Source: an uncultured Clostridia bacterium
GTDB lineage: Bacteria; Bacillota; Clostridia; UBA1381; UBA9506
DNA: 64,000 bases
Assembly: GCA_934438075.1 (NCBI GenBank)
Contig: CAKSBF010000012.1
Span: forward strand, 1-64,000
Reading direction: 5' to 3'
Each line of letters opens with the position of its first letter. Positions within the stretch are counted from its first letter, which is position 1. The notes beneath the pieces are model-generated. The model saw only the letters and a program-made list of their open reading frames with translations, was not told the DNA's origin and searched no databases. Shown piece by piece: positions 1 through 10,300 of the stretch. A program made the position numbers and the translations under genes.

Positions 1-451
1 ACTCGGCTTCCTGCCCACTAAAAACCGATATTTTGTCATAGAAAAATCTAATTTACAGAAAAAACTTCACACGCCCCCGCTGTCTGTCATTTAGAACATA
101 GATGCCCTTTAGGTTAATACCGTTTATCGACTGTCTGAAACCCTTGATTTTACTGTGTTTTTCGTTAAATCCTATAAGAACCCTCACACCAGTTCGAAAC
201 AAGTTATGCTTGTTCCGTTTTTTTATACAAAAAAACAGTCCCCTGCTGCACGATTCTACACTAGCACACCATTTTTATCAGTGAAGGTTTCTAATCATTT
301 TCACCAATCCAAGATGCAATATCAGCGGCGACCGTCTGTACAAATAAAAATATAAGAGCTCGTTCCCAACCACTAAGCATCCGTTTTAACGCTGACTCGT
401 TTGCCTTAGATAACATTGTCACAAACGCCGATAATTGCTTGGCAATTTGTT
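1..451. other. Left-edge non-coding stretch
   Basis: No gene can be supported here. The open frames are short (60 to 66 codons), overlap each other, lack a ribosome binding site and resemble no protein I recognise. The sequence is AT-rich. The left edge cuts whatever lies further upstream. The only clear element is the terminator at its right end, which belongs to the minus-strand gene. Confidence 0.6.
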
Positions 452-505
452 AAAAAACAGAACTTGAAATTTGAACACATATGGCTCTGATTTCAAGTTC
501 TGTTT
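452..505 (-). terminator. Rho-independent terminator of the FAD oxidoreductase gene
   Basis: A perfect 16-bp inverted repeat pairs 455-470 with 490-505 around a 19-nt loop. On the minus strand it begins two bases after the stop codon and is followed by a run of six T (457-452). This is a textbook intrinsic terminator. Confidence 0.9.
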
Positions 506-507
506 GC

Positions 508-2286
508 TTATTGAAAATCAAATGAAAAAATAACTGTTTCGTCCTTTTCTCCATAATTCGAAAGAGGTGTAAGACGAAGCCTTTTTACTTTTTTATTTAC
601 AGGTATGCTATACGATCTTTTAAGGTTGTTTACCGTCTCAAACACAATAAAGCTTTTTTCTTCATCCTCCGCTTCCAGCACAAACTTCTTACACAGTGTA
701 GAAGGAACATAAAATTGAGGGCTGTCAAGAAGTGTATTTGATCGCATGCTGTGCCTTTTCTCACACGCTCCGCCCGGCAAAGTATCTCTGTTAAGGTCAC
801 TGTCAAATGTAATGTGGACCTTTCCAACATACTCAAAGTTGTCAAAGTTATATTCCAGAAAGGTGCCGTTTTTGACCGAAACCCCACATTTTGAATGATA
901 TAATCTATGCGGTCGATCTTCTCCGTTTTTAAGCGTATCATCCCCGTTTGTAATTGCCGTATCCGCACATAAAACAGATACTTTGCGCTTTTTGTTTGGC
1001 AAAAAACAATCGTTATCCATAAGGATATTCTGAAGCAGATCCAGTTTTTTAAGATAAACTTCATGCGGAGTAATATCAAATCGCGCCGCTATAGCAGCAG
1101 CGGTTCCTACTGCCTGACCCATAACCGCACAAGTCAGCATAACACGTATACTGCTCATCGCCGTATGAGTCATGCTTATATTTCTACCTGCAAAAAACAG
1201 ATTTAATACGTTTTTTGAATATAGACAGCGATAAGGAATACAATATGGCGCCGGAGTATCTATAGCAGTATTGGATATACCATCATGATAAAATCCATCG
1301 GGATAATGATCGTCAAGCGTCCAGCCTCCGAAAGCAACTGTATCATCAAATTCCGTATTATTCGTAATATCCTTTTCCGTAATAATATACTCACCCACCA
1401 TTCTCCTGGACTCCCTTTTTCCCGGCAAAAAACCAAGGAAATCAAGTTCCCAGTTATCGGCCCTAAACTTACCTGAATTTTTTATATAATTCCAGGTTCC
1501 GAAAGCAAGCGGTATAAGCTCACGCGATATTTCTTCACTATCTTTTATCGTATCTTTGTTGCCTCCAAGCTCCAGGTACCAAAAATTTTCACAAGGATCG
1601 TATATATCGGGGTTTTTATATTTAAAATGCTCTTCATTAAGAGGAGTGCTCCATTCCGGCGGAGTAAATTTTATTTTTTTCTCTGTCTCACGCCCTTGAA
1701 TCAGGCAGCTGTTTCCCATTGTCAGCTTATCTGCCTCCTTTACGTGAGTATTTTCATCAAACTCTTCAGCACATTCACGTCCGCTCCTAAATTCTGCGCC
1801 GGTCAAAGGTGCAAGAATACTGTCACCGGAACAATCAGCGTAGTTTTTCGAATGGATTTCAAAAAATGTTTGTGTTGTCATCTGATACCCGGTAACAGAA
1901 TCTATCTTAACGTTGCGGCCATAGCTGAAATTGTCCTGCTCCGTTTTTGCATCCATACAGGTACAATTTAAAAGAAGCGTAATATTTTTTTCCCTTATCA
2001 CCAAGTCATAGAGAACGCTATCCCAGATATAATAGTTCTTCGTGGGATTTCTGTAATAATTTTCTAAAGCTATCTCTTCTGCAATCCCCGTTTCACGGTT
2101 ATTTTCCCCGTCAGCGCCGCACACCCACATTCTGATTTCAGATGAGGCGTTTCCTCCGAGTACAGGCCTTTCGTGCATCAAAACTACTTTTGCTCCCTCT
2201 CGCGCGGCAGAAATTGCTGCACATATTCCGGCAAAGCCTCCGCCTATAACACAAAAATCAGAATTTGTAATCCGTTTATTAAGCAT
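508..2286 (-). CDS. FAD-dependent oxidoreductase (FAD_oxidored family)
   Basis: Predicted 592-residue cytoplasmic flavoprotein. Near the N-terminus (about residues 12-20) it has the dinucleotide-binding signature VIGGGFAG, followed by a segment rich in G and E (AREGAKVVLMHERPVLGG) typical of the FAD-binding fold. A second conserved stretch near residues 395-430 (MLTCAVMGQAVGTAAA) matches the C-terminal FAD-contact region of the FAD_oxidored (pfam12831) type. The last 150 or so residues look beta-rich and are unassigned. Enzymes of this family are common in polysaccharide loci but few substrates are known, so I give none. The ATG at 2286 is chosen because AAAGGAGG lies 6 nt upstream; an in-frame TTG at 2316 has no such site. 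It is divergent from the AraC-type gene, which probably controls it. It has its own terminator, so it forms a single-gene unit. Confidence 0.85.
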   Translation of the reverse strand: MLNKRITNSDFCVIGGGFAGICAAISAAREGAKVVLMHERPVLGGNASSEIRMWVCGADGENNRETGIAEEIALENYYRNPTKNYYIWDSVLYDLVIREKNITLLLNCTCMDAKTEQDNFSYGRNVKIDSVTGYQMTTQTFFEIHSKNYADCSGDSILAPLTGAEFRSGRECAEEFDENTHVKEADKLTMGNSCLIQGRETEKKIKFTPPEWSTPLNEEHFKYKNPDIYDPCENFWYLELGGNKDTIKDSEEISRELIPLAFGTWNYIKNSGKFRADNWELDFLGFLPGKRESRRMVGEYIITEKDITNNTEFDDTVAFGGWTLDDHYPDGFYHDGISNTAIDTPAPYCIPYRCLYSKNVLNLFFAGRNISMTHTAMSSIRVMLTCAVMGQAVGTAAAIAARFDITPHEVYLKKLDLLQNILMDNDCFLPNKKRKVSVLCADTAITNGDDTLKNGEDRPHRLYHSKCGVSVKNGTFLEYNFDNFEYVGKVHITFDSDLNRDTLPGGACEKRHSMRSNTLLDSPQFYVPSTLCKKFVLEAEDEEKSFIVFETVNNLKRSYSIPVNKKVKRLRLTPLSNYGEKDETVIFSFDFQ

Positions 2287-2309
2287 TTTTATCCTCCTTT
2301 TTGCCGCAA

Positions 2310-2338
2310 TTGACAATCATACTATTATGTGATAATAT
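2310..2338 (+). promoter_or_regulatory. Candidate promoter for the AraC-type regulator
   Basis: A consensus -35 TTGACA (2310-2315) is followed after 17 bp by TAATAT (2333-2338), a 4/6 match to -10; a perfect TATAAT overlaps at 2336-2341 but with 20-bp spacing. The transcript would cross the operator-like repeats before reaching the ATG at 2427, which allows autoregulation. Confidence 0.45.
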
Positions 2339-2345
2339 AATACCA
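2337..2345 (-). promoter_or_regulatory. Candidate extended -10 promoter of the FAD oxidoreductase gene
   Basis: On the minus strand the sequence reads TGGTATTAT, an extended -10 (TGn plus a 5/6 hexamer). The position 17 bp upstream holds AAGAAA, which is not a -35 element. A missing -35 next to the phased repeats at 2365-2404 is what an activator-dependent promoter looks like. Confidence 0.5.
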
Positions 2346-2364
2346 TAATTTTATTGTCTTTTCT

Positions 2365-2404
2365 TGCACTTTTATGCACAAAAATAACACAAAAATGCAC
2401 AAAA
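2365..2404. promoter_or_regulatory. Phased AraC-type operator array
   Basis: TGCAC occurs at 2365, 2375 and 2396, and the related AACAC at 2386. Each is followed by an A- or T-run. The steps are 10, 11 and 10 bp, close to one helical turn, and ATGCACAAAA recurs exactly 21 bp apart (2374 and 2395). The array lies directly upstream of the extended -10 of the FAD gene and ahead of the AraC-type gene. Two half-sites 21 bp apart is the usual spacing for AraC-family dimers. Confidence 0.55.
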
Positions 2405-2426
2405 CCGAAAGAAGGTAGTTGGCTGT

Positions 2427-3236
2427 ATGGAATATGAAAAACTGGAGAAAAAAATTTCAGCGTATATCGAATATCTCAAAAAGGAATATCATTTGCTTGT
2501 TTCAATACATTTTGCAGAAGAATATACCTATGTTTTTTCCAAATCAAAACAACTGCTTCAATATAACGTTCACCAAAACCCATATTGTTTTATGATAAAA
2601 AATGAGAAAAAAAAGCTTAATAAATGCATTTTGTGCCAAAAACTTGCACTAAAAAAATGCCGGGCGCACGAAAGCTATACCGGCATATGTCACGCAAAAG
2701 TATTAGAATATGTTTGCAGAATCTATACCGGAAATAAGGCCGCAGGTTTTGTCAGTGTAAGCGGATACAGAGATAAAAAGGTACCGTTCGGTCAAAGCGA
2801 AATATACGATGAAAATATGAAAAATGAGGAAATACCTATTTGTTTTTTAGATACATTAATAAGCCCCCTTTGTATTATGCTTGAAAAGCTGCTCGAAACG
2901 GCGGACTATTATGACCGAAGCAATGAAACATACTACAAAATACTGGATTATTTAAGAGTTTATCACTACGACATTTCCATAGATAAAATTTCTAAGAAAT
3001 TCAATTTCAGCAGATCTTACATAAGTCACACTTTTAAAAAAGAAAGCGGCTATACATTAACCGAATTTTGTAATATTCTTAAAACAGAGGATGCAAAAGC
3101 CCTCTTGGAAAATTCAAACCTCTCGGTAACCGAAATTGCACTATCTGTTGGGTTTAACAATATCAGTTATTTTATAAATGTTTTTAAATCCCTGACCGGC
3201 GTTACACCGCTTAAATGGCGCAAAAGCAGAAATTAA
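2427..3236 (+). CDS. AraC-family transcriptional regulator with PocR-like sensor domain
   Basis: A 269-residue regulator. Residues about 10-155 resemble the PocR sensory domain: there is a cysteine cluster (KCILCQKLALKKC, then GICHAKV) typical of that ligand- or metal-sensing fold. Residues about 165-269 hold two helix-turn-helix motifs of the AraC type (ISIDKISKKFNFSRSYISH and LSVTEIALSVGFNNISYF) ending in the usual GVTPLKWR tail. The start ATG at 2427 follows a GAAGG site. It is divergent from the FAD oxidoreductase and sits next to a phased repeat array, so it is most likely the local activator of that gene and perhaps of itself. The inducer is unknown. Confidence 0.88.
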   Translation: MEYEKLEKKISAYIEYLKKEYHLLVSIHFAEEYTYVFSKSKQLLQYNVHQNPYCFMIKNEKKKLNKCILCQKLALKKCRAHESYTGICHAKVLEYVCRIYTGNKAAGFVSVSGYRDKKVPFGQSEIYDENMKNEEIPICFLDTLISPLCIMLEKLLETADYYDRSNETYYKILDYLRVYHYDISIDKISKKFNFSRSYISHTFKKESGYTLTEFCNILKTEDAKALLENSNLSVTEIALSVGFNNISYFINVFKSLTGVTPLKWRKSRN

Positions 3237-3239
3237 TAC

Positions 3240-3280
3240 GGACTCTTAAAGCATATGTTAAAAGTACGCTTTAAGAGTCC
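3240..3280. terminator. Convergent hairpin terminator
   Basis: A perfect 13-bp stem (GGACTCTTAAAGC at 3240-3252 with its complement at 3268-3280) lies between the stop of the AraC-type gene and the stop of the GH3 gene, which converge here. Neither side carries a strong T-run, so termination efficiency is uncertain. Confidence 0.6.
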
Positions 3281-3291
3281 ACAAAATTTAC

Positions 3292-4860
3292 CTAGCAGCC
3301 CACTGCCTCACTTTTTGTCTTTGTCAGCAGACTTTTTCCCGTAAAGGTAACCTCTCCGAAGAGCCCATCCACAATGGTCTTTACAATTTCACCGGAAGGC
3401 GAACAATTGACCTCAATATAGGTCGGATCCTCCGGAAAATATTCCGATGCAAAATACGGCGACCCGTAATTAATAATAATCTTCTTCTTTTTATCAAACA
3501 TATGCGAAGCCCAAATATGCATATGCGGTTCACTCCATTGCGCAACATAATGCGCATTTAAATTAAAAATAATATAATCATACTCAGCCTGCAGCTCGTC
3601 CGCATCGCTTTGCCAGCAAACCTGCGACGGTACATCGTAAATATCACGTCGGACATCTGCAGCAATGCCTCTTCTCACCAATTCCTCCTGCAAAAAGTAT
3701 GCCGAAATTTTATCCTCATCTGTAGAATCCACAATCAGAACCTTTTTGCAACTCTCCTTCTTTAACGGAAGCAGATTAATCTGATTTCTCAGCAAACATA
3801 TGCCGTGTCTGGAAATCTCTAAAACAGCGTCATCAGCAAATTTTGCATCCGGCTTTTCATAGGCTTTGTGCTTCGAAGCCTCACCGCGAAAATCTTCCAT
3901 TCTCTTAATCCTTGCCAACGCATCCTCCAGCCTCGACATAGGAATATCTCCATTTTCAATCGCCTTTTCAATTGCTTCCGCAGCCTCAACCGGCGGCCAC
4001 AACAAAAGATCCGCACCCGCACGGAATGCCTGAACCGTCTCCGCAACTAAATCGCCGGTTGCCATGCCTCCCATAATCAGCGCATCTGTTACAACCGCGC
4101 CCTGAAAGCCCATCTTTTCTTTTAAAAGCTCCGTTGTTAATTTTTTCGAAAATGTTGCTGTCGGGTAGTAGCCGTTATCCCCCTCTGCATCATACGATTT
4201 TAACGAAACATGTGTCGTCATCACTGACATAACATTTTCACGGAACAACTCACGATAAGTATAGCCATAAGTCTTTTCCCACTCATCAAACGGCAGAATA
4301 TTTGATCCGGGTGACATGTGCATGTTAACATAATAGGTGCCAAGCCCCGGGAAGTGCTTAATTGTTGCGCACACGCCCTGATCCTGTATTCCCCGAATTA
4401 CCTGCCTGTAAGTTCTGACGATAACCTCCGGGTCATCGCTGATTGCCATCAAATACATCAGCGGGTCAAAACACATATCAATGCTCGGCCCCAGCACCCA
4501 ATCAACGCCCTTGTCATTCATCTGCATGCCAATTACCTTACCGTAAAGATACGCGTCCTCCTCGCTCCGCGAAGCCCCCAAAGAACGTTGTGGCATATCG
4601 GGCATCCTCTGCCCTCTTACCACACAGCCGTCGGCACAAACCAAAAGCTTTGATTTAGAATATTTTTTACATTCCTCCAGCTTTTCCAGATTATATTGCG
4701 TGCCGATTTCCCTACCCTGTCCGTCTCTTAGGACGTCCTGTTCCCCATAATAAAGACCACCCACCGGATAGGTTTCAAAAAATTTCTCCACACCACCGTG
4801 CAAATTAATTTCCCGAATCGTTACAACAAAGGTTTTTAATATTTTTTCTCTTAACGTCAT
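3292..4860 (-). CDS. GH3 family glycoside hydrolase, NagZ-like, with altered catalytic dyad
   Basis: A 522-residue cytoplasmic enzyme with no signal peptide. It shows the GH3 TIM-barrel signatures: KHFPGLG (168-174) and the nucleophile segment VVTDAL with D259. The KHFPG motif is characteristic of the NagZ branch (beta-N-acetylhexosaminidases). In NagZ enzymes this motif is followed by an Asp-x-His dyad that supplies the general acid; here the aligned residues read N-M-H (179-181), so the Asp is missing. The C-terminal 170 residues form an alpha/beta domain as in longer GH3 proteins. The start ATG at 4860 has GGGGAAG upstream; 16 nt separate it from the preceding GH94 gene, so the two are co-transcribed. 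Likely role: trimming of imported oligosaccharides. Confidence 0.83.
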   Translation of the reverse strand: MTLREKILKTFVVTIREINLHGGVEKFFETYPVGGLYYGEQDVLRDGQGREIGTQYNLEKLEECKKYSKSKLLVCADGCVVRGQRMPDMPQRSLGASRSEEDAYLYGKVIGMQMNDKGVDWVLGPSIDMCFDPLMYLMAISDDPEVIVRTYRQVIRGIQDQGVCATIKHFPGLGTYYVNMHMSPGSNILPFDEWEKTYGYTYRELFRENVMSVMTTHVSLKSYDAEGDNGYYPTATFSKKLTTELLKEKMGFQGAVVTDALIMGGMATGDLVAETVQAFRAGADLLLWPPVEAAEAIEKAIENGDIPMSRLEDALARIKRMEDFRGEASKHKAYEKPDAKFADDAVLEISRHGICLLRNQINLLPLKKESCKKVLIVDSTDEDKISAYFLQEELVRRGIAADVRRDIYDVPSQVCWQSDADELQAEYDYIIFNLNAHYVAQWSEPHMHIWASHMFDKKKKIIINYGSPYFASEYFPEDPTYIEVNCSPSGEIVKTIVDGLFGEVTFTGKSLLTKTKSEAVGC

Positions 4861-4876
4861 TTTATCTTCCCCGCTT

Positions 4877-7162
4877 CTACAAAACAATTTCAACATTTTT
4901 CTCTTCTGTGCTGTATGGTACAAAGAGTTTCTTGTTTTCAGTAATGGTGATATGATAGGTAACGCCTCGGAACACTCTTGTTACCTTAGCCGGAAGCATC
5001 TCTTTTGCTAAACAGGGATCAATCTCCAGCCCATCCCATTGCGCCCGAATACCGAGCATATACTGTGTGGCAGCAATATACATCCATGATGCAGTACCGG
5101 AAAGCCAGGAAACATTTGCCAGGCCAAAACGAACACTTTCCGGCCCGAAAATATTGGATGAATAAACATAAGGTTCCGCCTTGTAACGCCATTCTCCCGC
5201 TCTTGCCTGCGCCACCATCGGAAGCAGCTGGTGATAGTACTTATAGGCATTTTCCGGTCGTTGAAGCATGCACTCGGCAATAATTGCCCATGTATTTGCA
5301 TGGCAAAAGATACTGCCGTTTTCACTGCAGCCCTTAAGGTCATAGGTCAGCGGATCCTCCTTTGAGGGATAATCCTTCATCGCCGGATGAAGCTTTTTAA
5401 TGCCCAGCTCCGTATCCAAATATTTTTTCACGCTGTCCATAGCAGAAATTTGCTTTGCCGACTCTCCGAGACCTGACATAACCGCCCAGCTCTGTGAATT
5501 AATCCAGATTTTCGCCTGCGGTTCCTTCTCCGAACCGATAAAACGTCCGTCGTCGGTAATGCAGCGAATGAACCACTTGCCGTCCCACGCTGTAGTATTG
5601 ACGAGCTGTTTCATTCGTTCATAAATTTCATTATACCGCTTGCCGTCCTCCCCTTTCAGTTCCGCAAGCCGTGCCATCATGGGCAGGACCAGTCCGAGCT
5701 GCATGCCCGTCCATATGCTCTCTCCCTTGCCCTCGCGGCAAACCTTAAACAACATATCGTTCCAGTCTGAAGCAAGCATCAAAGGAAAGCCATGACTGCC
5801 AAGATTTTGCATGGTAAAATCAATGGATTTTTGAATATGCTCCCAAACAGTTCCGCTGCCACCGTCATAATAGTCTACGCTTTCCTCCAGATAATCGAGC
5901 CTGCCCTCTTCCATTATAATGTGATAGCAGGTCAAAATCAGCCACAAATGGTTATCAGAATGGATTCTGGTGACAGGCTCCCAGCCCTCGTTCGGAAAAC
6001 AATAGTGATTACAGTGACCGTCCCTGTATTGCTGCGTAAACAGCAGATTCAGCTTATCCTTCGCACGTTTTAAATCAAACGGCACCATGGATAAAATATC
6101 CTGCGCCGTATCGCGTACACCAACACCGCGAAAGGTTCCCGTTGCATAATAGCTGATGTTTCTGGAAAACTGAAAATTTCTTTCCGCCTGGTACGGATTC
6201 CAGATGTTAATCATCGCCTCCGCATCCTTGTCCGGAAGCTCACAGCGGAATTTGGATAAATGCTTATCCCATTGCTCCTGCAAAGCAAGAAAAGATTTTT
6301 GTACAAAATCTTTTTCCCGCACATGTGCAACGCTTTTTTTAATTTCCTCCTCTGTCATCGCTGTACCCAGGAAAATATTAACCGTTTTTTCTTCATTCTT
6401 CTTTAAATCAAGCTTAATTTCAAGCACAAAACACGGATCTCCGCCGTAAAGAACCGAGCCGGTGCATCTGCCTGCCTCTACCTGCTTTGGATTTTCCTCA
6501 CTGCGATAAGATCCGACAAATTCGTCACGATCACAGTCAAATCCACTGACAGGTGCATCGGAGGCAAAGTACACCAGTGGTGTCTCGTCCGGTTTTGGCT
6601 GCATTTCTACGCCGTATTTATAAACCAAAACATCGTCTATCGGGTAGCAACTCAGCTGATGCTTATTATAGCACTGCCACTGCAGTTCGCGCATAAATTC
6701 CATCATGCCCAGCTCCACAAACGGAAACAGCGTAATCTGTTTATCTACATCACTTTTCAGTTTCAAATTCCAAATCAGGGCGTTCTCATATTTCCCGACA
6801 AAATAGTTTGCTTCCACATGAATACCATTTCTGGACGCCTCAAACCGCGTATAGCCCATACCGTGCGTTGCCTGCCAACTCTCCGGCCTGGTACGGCACG
6901 GCTCATACGTCGGGCACCAATATTCATCGCCGTCCTTTATGTAGGTATAAAACCCGCTTCTGTCCGTCGGAAGATGGAAAAACCGATAATGATTAATTCT
7001 CCATATCTGCGGACTTTTGTAAAATGCCACACCGCCGCCTGCATGAGATATCATGGTATGAAATGTCCCATTCGACAGATAGTTCATCCACGGCGTCGGA
7101 AGATTGGGTTTTAAAACTTTTATTTCTCTTCCTGCATGATTAAATTCATAGCTTTTTTCCAT
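4877..7162 (-). CDS. GH94-like disaccharide phosphorylase
   Basis: A 761-residue cytoplasmic protein of the cellobiose/chitobiose phosphorylase type. Landmarks are the N-terminal NYLSNGTFHTMIS strand and GGG turn (about 27-44), the WNPYQ motif (321-325), the catalytic-region signature GVRDTAQD (347-354, containing the acid Asp), and SDWND (465-469) in the alpha/alpha toroid. Family members cleave a beta-linked disaccharide with phosphate to give a sugar 1-phosphate, saving ATP. The specificity (cellobiose, chitobiose, laminaribiose or another) cannot be read from these motifs. AAAGGA precedes the ATG at 7162. It is followed by the GH3 gene in the same operon; a NagZ-like partner makes a GlcNAc-containing substrate possible. 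Confidence 0.85.
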   Translation of the reverse strand: MEKSYEFNHAGREIKVLKPNLPTPWMNYLSNGTFHTMISHAGGGVAFYKSPQIWRINHYRFFHLPTDRSGFYTYIKDGDEYWCPTYEPCRTRPESWQATHGMGYTRFEASRNGIHVEANYFVGKYENALIWNLKLKSDVDKQITLFPFVELGMMEFMRELQWQCYNKHQLSCYPIDDVLVYKYGVEMQPKPDETPLVYFASDAPVSGFDCDRDEFVGSYRSEENPKQVEAGRCTGSVLYGGDPCFVLEIKLDLKKNEEKTVNIFLGTAMTEEEIKKSVAHVREKDFVQKSFLALQEQWDKHLSKFRCELPDKDAEAMINIWNPYQAERNFQFSRNISYYATGTFRGVGVRDTAQDILSMVPFDLKRAKDKLNLLFTQQYRDGHCNHYCFPNEGWEPVTRIHSDNHLWLILTCYHIIMEEGRLDYLEESVDYYDGGSGTVWEHIQKSIDFTMQNLGSHGFPLMLASDWNDMLFKVCREGKGESIWTGMQLGLVLPMMARLAELKGEDGKRYNEIYERMKQLVNTTAWDGKWFIRCITDDGRFIGSEKEPQAKIWINSQSWAVMSGLGESAKQISAMDSVKKYLDTELGIKKLHPAMKDYPSKEDPLTYDLKGCSENGSIFCHANTWAIIAECMLQRPENAYKYYHQLLPMVAQARAGEWRYKAEPYVYSSNIFGPESVRFGLANVSWLSGTASWMYIAATQYMLGIRAQWDGLEIDPCLAKEMLPAKVTRVFRGVTYHITITENKKLFVPYSTEEKNVEIVL

Positions 7163-7274
7163 TGTTGTAGTCCTTTCAGCTTTTTACAATCTCAAAATCC
7201 ATTGTTTTAAAATTTATTACCTGCTATCATAATCACAGAAACCTCAAACGTGTTTTCACGATTGTCTTATCCCC

Positions 7275-7303
7275 AGTATTTCACCGACCGCAATCTGAGT
7301 CAA
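7275..7303 (-). promoter_or_regulatory. Candidate internal promoter before the GH94-GH3 pair
   Basis: On the minus strand TTGACT (7303-7298) is separated by 17 bp from AATACT (7280-7275). It lies in the 219-nt gap after the secreted beta-helix gene and would give the two cytoplasmic enzymes their own transcript. The -10 match is only 4/6. Confidence 0.35.
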
Positions 7304-7381
7304 AGGTAACACTGCAGACAATGATATAAACATTATTTTCATCCGGCCCTATACTAAATTGATACTTCTATGAGTCTTTCT

Positions 7382-10300
7382 TTATTGCCGGAACAGCCCC
7401 TCTAGTTCCGAGAGAGACGGCATCTCCGTCGTTTCATCGCTGATCACGATAATTCCGTTCTCATTCCATAATACAAATTTATGAAATACCTCTTCGCACA
7501 AAACCCGAAGCGGAAGCATCGTTCTGCCGCCGATTGACTGTGCCGCAACATCCGATACCGATTTCAAACTGCCATTGCTGTAAATCTCCTTTTCGCCAAG
7601 AGTGAGCGTGATGTTCTCATCAGCAAGCTTGATCGTAATCAAACCGCTTTCGTCATCAAACTCCACGTTCCCTCCAATATTTTCAGCTATAAAGCGCAGC
7701 GGCACCAGGGTTCTGTCCCCAACAATTTTCGGGGCAATCTCTGCATTTTCTGGGTCAACAGGAACTCTTTTTCCCTTTAACACTGCAAAAGGGGAACCGA
7801 TTTTTAATACTAAACCATCTTGCCCCATTTGCTCATGGTCTTCAACAAAATCCTGTACCGTCAAATCCGTTATTTTTTTCATTTTTCCATTGACGGAGAC
7901 CTCTTTGTCGCCCAATTTAAAGGTAATGACCTTCTCACCGCGCTTCATGGTAATGCGCTTCGCATCCCTATCAAATTCCAGCTCTGCACCGGCACACTCC
8001 GCCACCAATTTCAAAAGTGCCAGCATCTCCTCATCATTGTCTTGTGTTTTCCTGCCGCCAGAACCGCCGCCGGAATGTCCCGGTGTCGCAGTGGGCTCTG
8101 ATATTTCCTGTTCAATCTCCTTGGGATTTTTCGGACTTAAAATACCTGCCAAATCCAAAACAACTTTTTTATAAAGTTCCGTTCCCGTAAATTCGCTTAA
8201 GGTACCGATTTCGCTCTGATCGATAGATGTAAGTCCATATTTTCCGGCAAAGCTCGGCTTCAGCGTATAATTTTCGTGATAATAATCCTCGAAGCAATCG
8301 TTATTATCCACATAAACGTTGTTTTTAATCGCATTGCCCGACGCCGGATATTGCTCCATATCCTCAAAACGGAAGTTGTTGGCAAACCAATCTTTTCGCT
8401 CGCGTTTCACAATCAGATTGTTCTGGATATTTATAAAGAAATTGCCTTTGTGCTCTCCGCTTTCAATAATGTCCAGGTAATTCATAATCCGCGGATATTT
8501 CTCCCACCAAAGTTTCTGATAATATTCGCCGACCTCGCCCTCCGCATGGACAGGCAGCAGCGCTAAAATATAACTCCATTCGCGCCATGTTGCCGGAAGG
8601 TTTGCCGTCATTGATTCGTTTGCCTGATTGTGCCAGAAATTTTCCCCATCCGCCGCCGGATACATAAACAATTGGTTTGTCGATGTCATGGCAGCCCCAT
8701 ATTTAGAATGAAGATCCACACATTCTATAAAAATGTTGTCGGTTACATCCGAGTTCACCACCGGTTTTTGCATTGCCGAAGTCAAATTCTGGAAAATATT
8801 ATTTTTAATCTGAAGTCCCTGTGTTACGCCATCATCAAAGTAAATGCCGAAACGCTGCGTATGATACGGCGGTTTGTGGTCGTCCTCCGGAATCTGCCGA
8901 AACCAGTTGTTATGGATATTTATGTCAAGTCCCATCACGGTATAGTTCAGATATACCATTCCCTGGTCCCGCATGTAACTCATGGCATCATAGAGATAGT
9001 TATAGGCAATCTCCCCTTTCAATAAATATCCGTTAATCAATTGCCCGGGTGCATGCGCCAGTTTGTTGTTTAAAATTTTCACACCAAAAGCATTGCCGAA
9101 ATCAATCGCTGCCTCATAAGTTGGCTTGTAAACTCCAACATAGGTGATGTCACAATTTTCTATGACATAGTTACAGTCTTCATCACGCCACGAGTTTCCG
9201 CCGGTAATGGAGAGACCACTGAGACCGGTATTTTTAATATGACTGCCGTAAAAACTGTGATTTTTTCCCAGAACATCAACGCTCCGTGCCTCATCAATAT
9301 AGTAGTTGTAGTAGTCCATGATAACATCGTTGTAGCTTTCCTCTTTGTTCTTCAGTCTCCATTCATTCGGAAGCTGCCAATATCTGACCTTATCGCTGTT
9401 TCCCAAAGCAACGGCATTATTTCCAATGTCCCTCAGATTACAATAACGAATGGACACGCTGTCTCCGCCGTCAATCATAATACCGCCGCCCTGTGTGTTT
9501 TCAAATGAAATACCGTCAAACTCCACAAAAGAGGTACCATCCGTTTTCAGCATCCAATCACCCGAAAAGACTGCAACGTTTAAAAAAGAATGATCCAAAT
9601 CCCCATTCGGGTAAATATACATCATACCGGTGTTCTTATCAATATACATTTCACCCGGAGCGTCCAGCTCCTCCAGGATGTTAAAAATACAAAATTCCGC
9701 ATCCTCTGTCCATGCTGTTGTTGGGCGTACCATGGTTTCAATCGTTTTGTTTACCGGATCGATATTCTTCAGACGCAGCATGTCATGATAGAAAATGGTT
9801 GAATACTGGTCAATCCAAACATCATCATAGCCTGCGTATTGAGAGATCCTGTCATCTGAGTAGTGCGCAATACCGGTCAGACGGTTGTCCGTCGGATTCG
9901 CCGTCCATGGGCTTTGCAGCACCTTGCCGAGCTTCATGTAAACGGGATACGGGTTTTCTGCAACACCGCCTTCGCCCATTTCTTTATTCGGATACCTTGC
10001 TGACCAAAGTGCCGGCGCATCCCCGATGGAATATACGGATCGCTTTACAATGCCCGTTTTGCCGGTCGGACCGTACTGCTCCATGTATCGCTGCGCCGCC
10101 TCCTCGTCTCCGTCATAAACAAAATTATTATACAAATTGCTGTACTGTTCATATTTGGTGTAACTGACGCTCATCACATCATAGGTGTACGGGTACCAGT
10201 CCAGCATGGTGGTTTCTCCCAAATGATGTTCTTGTTTAAAGTCGGTAAAAAATTGCTTGATATTAATCTGACGAACATTCTCTCTTGTTTGTTTTCCACC

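Noticed and set aside
102..355. Two overlapping short frames at the left edge
   Set aside because: No ribosome site, no recognisable protein, different frames overlapping in low-complexity AT-rich sequence.
7602..8174. 190-codon plus-strand open frame opposite the beta-helix/stalk gene
   Set aside because: Serine- and phenylalanine-rich reverse-frame shadow of the stalk repeats; no start signal.
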